Source of the DNA: Actinomycetes bacterium
GTDB taxonomy: Bacteria > Actinomycetota > Acidimicrobiia > Acidimicrobiales > Palsa-688
Length of the DNA: 9,513 bases
Assembly (NCBI GenBank): GCA_021808425.1
Contig: JAKBBS010000131.1
Span: forward strand, 1-9,513
Direction of reading: 5' to 3'
The notes below the pieces were generated by a model. It had not been told where the DNA came from, ran no database searches, and was given only the letters and a program-made list of their open reading frames with translations. Position 1 is the stretch's first letter. Each line of letters starts with the position of its first letter. Of the stretch, positions 7,444 through 9,513 are shown one piece after another. The position numbers and the translations under genes were made by a program.

Positions 7444-8502
7444 GTGGAGGTACCCGAATACCCGCTCCCCGAGTCGTCGATAGCGCAGGTCCCGCTCGAG
7501 GAGCGTGACTCGGCCCGACTGCTCGACGCGCTCGACCCCGGCGGCGCGCTCGACGACCGCCACGTGCGCGACCTTCCCTCGCTCGTCGGAGCCGGCGACG
7601 TCGTCGTGGTCAACAACAGTCGGGTCCTGCCGGCGCGTCTTCGCCTTAGACGGCCGGGGGGCGCCAATGCCGAAGTCCTGCTCCTCGCACCCGAACCCGG
7701 CGACGCCCGGTGCTGGTCGGCTTTGGTGCGACCGGGACGCAAACTGGCGCCAGGATGCCTCCTCGGCGTGCCGTCCGCCCCGGGCCAAGGCGATGGCGAC
7801 CGCTATCACGGCGACCCAGGAGAGGAGACCGAAGCTGTCGTCGAGGTTGGCGAGCGTCTCGACGGTGGCCGGCGACGGGTGAGACTCCTAGACGATCCCG
7901 CTGTGATCTTCGAGCGCTGCGGAGAGATGGCGCTGCCCCCCTACATCAAGGCGCGGCTCGCCGACCCGGAGCGCTACCAGACGGTCTACGCGACGCTGCC
8001 CGGCTCGGTAGCGGCTCCGACGGCGGGCCTGCACCTCACCCGCGACGTGCTCGACGGCATCGTGGCGCAAGGAGCGAGCCTGCACAGCGTCGATCTGGCT
8101 GTCGGCCTCGGAACTTTCAGGCCGGTTCGTGTGACGCACGCTGAGGACCACGAAATGCACTCCGAGCGCTACAGCGTGCCGGATGAGACGTGGCAGGCCT
8201 GCCTCGACGCCCGCAAGAGTGGGGGGCGCGTGCTTGCTGTCGGCACCACCACGGTCCGGGCGTTGGAGAGCGCCGCTGCGAGCGGGAGCCTGGCGGGGGA
8301 GAGCGGACTGTTCATCCGGCCCGGCTTCGACTGGTCGGTCACGGACGTGCTGCTCACCAACTTCCACCAGCCGCGCTCGACTCTGCTTGTGCTCATGGAG
8401 GCGTTTATGGGTCCCAGATGGCGCGACGTGTACGGCGTGGCGCTGCGGCGGGGCTACCGGTTCCTCTCCTTCGGAGACGCCATGATCACCGCACGCCGGT
8501 GA
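7444..8502 (+). CDS. queA: S-adenosylmethionine:tRNA ribosyltransferase-isomerase QueA
   Basis: QueA transfers and isomerises the ribosyl part of SAM onto 7-aminomethyl-7-deazaguanine in tRNA, giving epoxyqueuosine at the wobble position. It has 352 residues. Conserved blocks are YPLPESSIAQVPLEERDSARLL at the N-terminus, VVVNNSRVLPARL, LPPYI, YQTVYA then PGSVAAPTAGLH, VGLGTFRPV, MHSE, AVGTTTVRALE, TNFHQPRSTLLVLMEAF and YRFLSFGDAM. Residues about 110-128 form a Gly/Asp-rich, probably flexible insertion in the beta-barrel domain. The GTG at 7444 is the first start after an in-frame TAG at 7432, and it has no visible Shine-Dalgarno. It follows ruvB by 41 bases; tgt, the preceding enzyme in the same pathway, follows 16 bases later. 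Confidence 0.96.
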   Translation: MEVPEYPLPESSIAQVPLEERDSARLLDALDPGGALDDRHVRDLPSLVGAGDVVVVNNSRVLPARLRLRRPGGANAEVLLLAPEPGDARCWSALVRPGRKLAPGCLLGVPSAPGQGDGDRYHGDPGEETEAVVEVGERLDGGRRRVRLLDDPAVIFERCGEMALPPYIKARLADPERYQTVYATLPGSVAAPTAGLHLTRDVLDGIVAQGASLHSVDLAVGLGTFRPVRVTHAEDHEMHSERYSVPDETWQACLDARKSGGRVLAVGTTTVRALESAAASGSLAGESGLFIRPGFDWSVTDVLLTNFHQPRSTLLVLMEAFMGPRWRDVYGVALRRGYRFLSFGDAMITARR

Positions 8503-8510
8503 CGGAGACG

Positions 8511-8522
8511 ATGATCGTATGA
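8511..8522 (+). other. Three-codon ORF (MIV) whose stop overlaps the tgt start
   Basis: ATG ATC GTA TGA sits just after GGAG (8504-8507), and its TGA overlaps the tgt ATG at 8519 as ATGA. GGAG is too close (3 bases) to this ATG and a little far (11 bases) from the tgt ATG, so the ORF may be incidental. It is noted because ruvB has a similar arrangement. Confidence 0.2.
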
Positions 8523-9513
8523 GGCCGGCCCGGATGCAAGTGCATTGCGTCGACGGCAAAGCGCGCACCGGAACGGTCGAGCTGGCGAACGGGTCGTTCT
8601 CGACGCCGTGCTTCATGCCCGTCGGTACCCGTGGTGCCGTGAAGCTTCTCGACGCAGGCGACCTGGAGTCGATCGGCCCGGAGATCGTCCTCGCCAACAC
8701 CTACCACCTGATGATGCGCCCGGGCGTCGAGACCGTCGAAGCTCTCGGCGGAGTCGGGCGTTTCACTGGCTGGCGGGGTCTAACGCTGACCGACTCCGGT
8801 GGATTCCAGGTGTTCTCGCTACGCGGCCGGGTAGACGACGGCGGGGTGAGCTTCAAGTCGGTCTACGACGGCGCCGAGCACCGGCTCGACCCCGTGTCGG
8901 CTGTAGGGATCCAAGAGCAACTCGGCGCGGACATCCAGATGGTGCTCGACCATTGCTGCGGTCTGCCCGCCCCCCCTGAGACGGTGCGCGCGGCGGCGGA
9001 ACGCACCCTGGCGTGGGCGGCGATCGCACGCGACGCTCATCGCCGGGAGGACCAGAGCCTTTTCGGGATCGTCCAGGGCGGCGTGTCGGAGGAGCTTCGC
9101 GCCGAGTGCGCAGAGCGGACCGTGGCGATCGGCTTCGACGGCTACGCGATCGGCGGCCTGTCGGTGGGCGAGTCGAGGGTCGAGATGCTCCAAGCTCTCG
9201 CAGCCTCGTTACCCAAGCTTCCAGCCGACCGACCCCGCTACATGATGGGCGTCGGTGATCCGAGATCGCTCGTCGAGGCGGTAGCCCTCGGCGTCGACAT
9301 GTTCGACTGCGTCGCCCCGACCCGGATGGCGAGACACGGGGTCGCACTCGGCGAAAGCGGGCGTATCCGTCTGCGGTCGCAGCGCTTCGCCCGTGACGGC
9401 GGCCCCCTCGACCCCAAATGTGGGTGCCCGGTGTGCGATCGTTACAGCGCAGGATACGTGAGGCACCTTCTGATCGTCGCCGAGCCCACCGCGGGCCGGC
9501 TCATAACCATTCA
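8519..9513 (+). CDS. tgt: Queuine/preQ1 tRNA-guanine transglycosylase Tgt (3' truncated)
   Basis: Tgt exchanges the wobble guanine of GUN-anticodon tRNAs for preQ1, the substrate on which QueA then acts. The frame is open to the window end: 331 complete codons of the usual 370-380. Visible features are TPCFMPVGT (29-37), TDSGGFQVFS with D92, the substrate-site D144 in MVLDHCCGLPAP, GIVQGGV with Q186, GYAIGGLSVGE (208-218), the nucleophile block GVDMFDCVAPTRMARHG (258-274), and zinc ligands C301, C303 and C306 in KCGCPVC. The window stops two bases into codon 332, where E. coli Tgt has its zinc histidine; CA fits His. H145 replaces the glutamate usual in proteobacterial DEC motifs. The ATG at 8519 gives a normal N-terminus with only a distant GGAG upstream. 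It begins 16 bases after queA, so the two are almost certainly co-transcribed. Confidence 0.95.
   Translation, partial: MRPARMQVHCVDGKARTGTVELANGSFSTPCFMPVGTRGAVKLLDAGDLESIGPEIVLANTYHLMMRPGVETVEALGGVGRFTGWRGLTLTDSGGFQVFSLRGRVDDGGVSFKSVYDGAEHRLDPVSAVGIQEQLGADIQMVLDHCCGLPAPPETVRAAAERTLAWAAIARDAHRREDQSLFGIVQGGVSEELRAECAERTVAIGFDGYAIGGLSVGESRVEMLQALAASLPKLPADRPRYMMGVGDPRSLVEAVALGVDMFDCVAPTRMARHGVALGESGRIRLRSQRFARDGGPLDPKCGCPVCDRYSAGYVRHLLIVAEPTAGRLITI

Noticed and set aside
8587..8599. Second GAAC...GTTC palindrome, inside tgt
   Set aside because: The half-sites are 5 bases apart instead of 4 and it lies inside a conserved coding region far from a promoter.

Overview
This is a gene-dense, high-GC stretch with every gene on the + strand. 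It looks like chromosomal core sequence from an actinobacterium. The phosphatidylinositol mannoside (PIM) genes, the order PIM acyltransferase - pimA - pdxS - pdxT - yebC - ruvC - ruvA - ruvB (the order known from mycobacteria, with fewer genes between), and an actinobacterial-type SOS box all point that way. queA and tgt follow ruvB directly. Many Actinomycetes lack queuosine synthesis, so a deeper-branching class such as Acidimicrobiia is my inference; the sequence alone does not prove it.

Layout. 1-720: 3' part of a PIM/lipid A-type acyltransferase, cut by the window edge. 731-1984: PimA-like mannosyltransferase. 1977-2699: a membrane protein that resembles HtpX/M48 metalloproteases but has lost the zinc-binding and catalytic residues. 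2719-3615 and 3687-4382: PdxS and PdxT, the two halves of PLP synthase. 4397-5146: YebC-family protein. 5160-5657, 5654-6304 and 6362-7402: RuvC, RuvA and RuvB, the Holliday-junction machinery. 7444-8502: QueA. 8519 to the end: Tgt, truncated by the window edge. No gap between genes exceeds about 75 bases, and I see no tRNA, rRNA, insertion sequence, CRISPR array or convincing terminator.

The genes form modules: PIM lipid synthesis at the inner membrane face, vitamin B6 synthesis, recombination repair, and queuosine modification of tRNA. The signals between them are the most informative part. Three genes that begin a module or unit (pimA, pdxS, ruvC) have a TANNNT -10-like hexamer exactly 7 bases before the start codon, which is the layout of leaderless transcripts. 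A near-perfect LexA/SOS palindrome (CGAAC-N4-GTTCG) overlaps the ruvC start codon just after that -10 element, so ruvCAB is very probably DNA-damage inducible. yebC alone has a strong Shine-Dalgarno. ruvA and the M48-like gene overlap the gene before them. ruvB and tgt are preceded by tiny ORFs whose stop codons overlap the true start codons.

No wholly new system is evident. The best leads are the M48-like pseudoprotease after pimA, the SOS operator built into the ruvC start, the leaderless signature, and the stop-start relay before ruvB.
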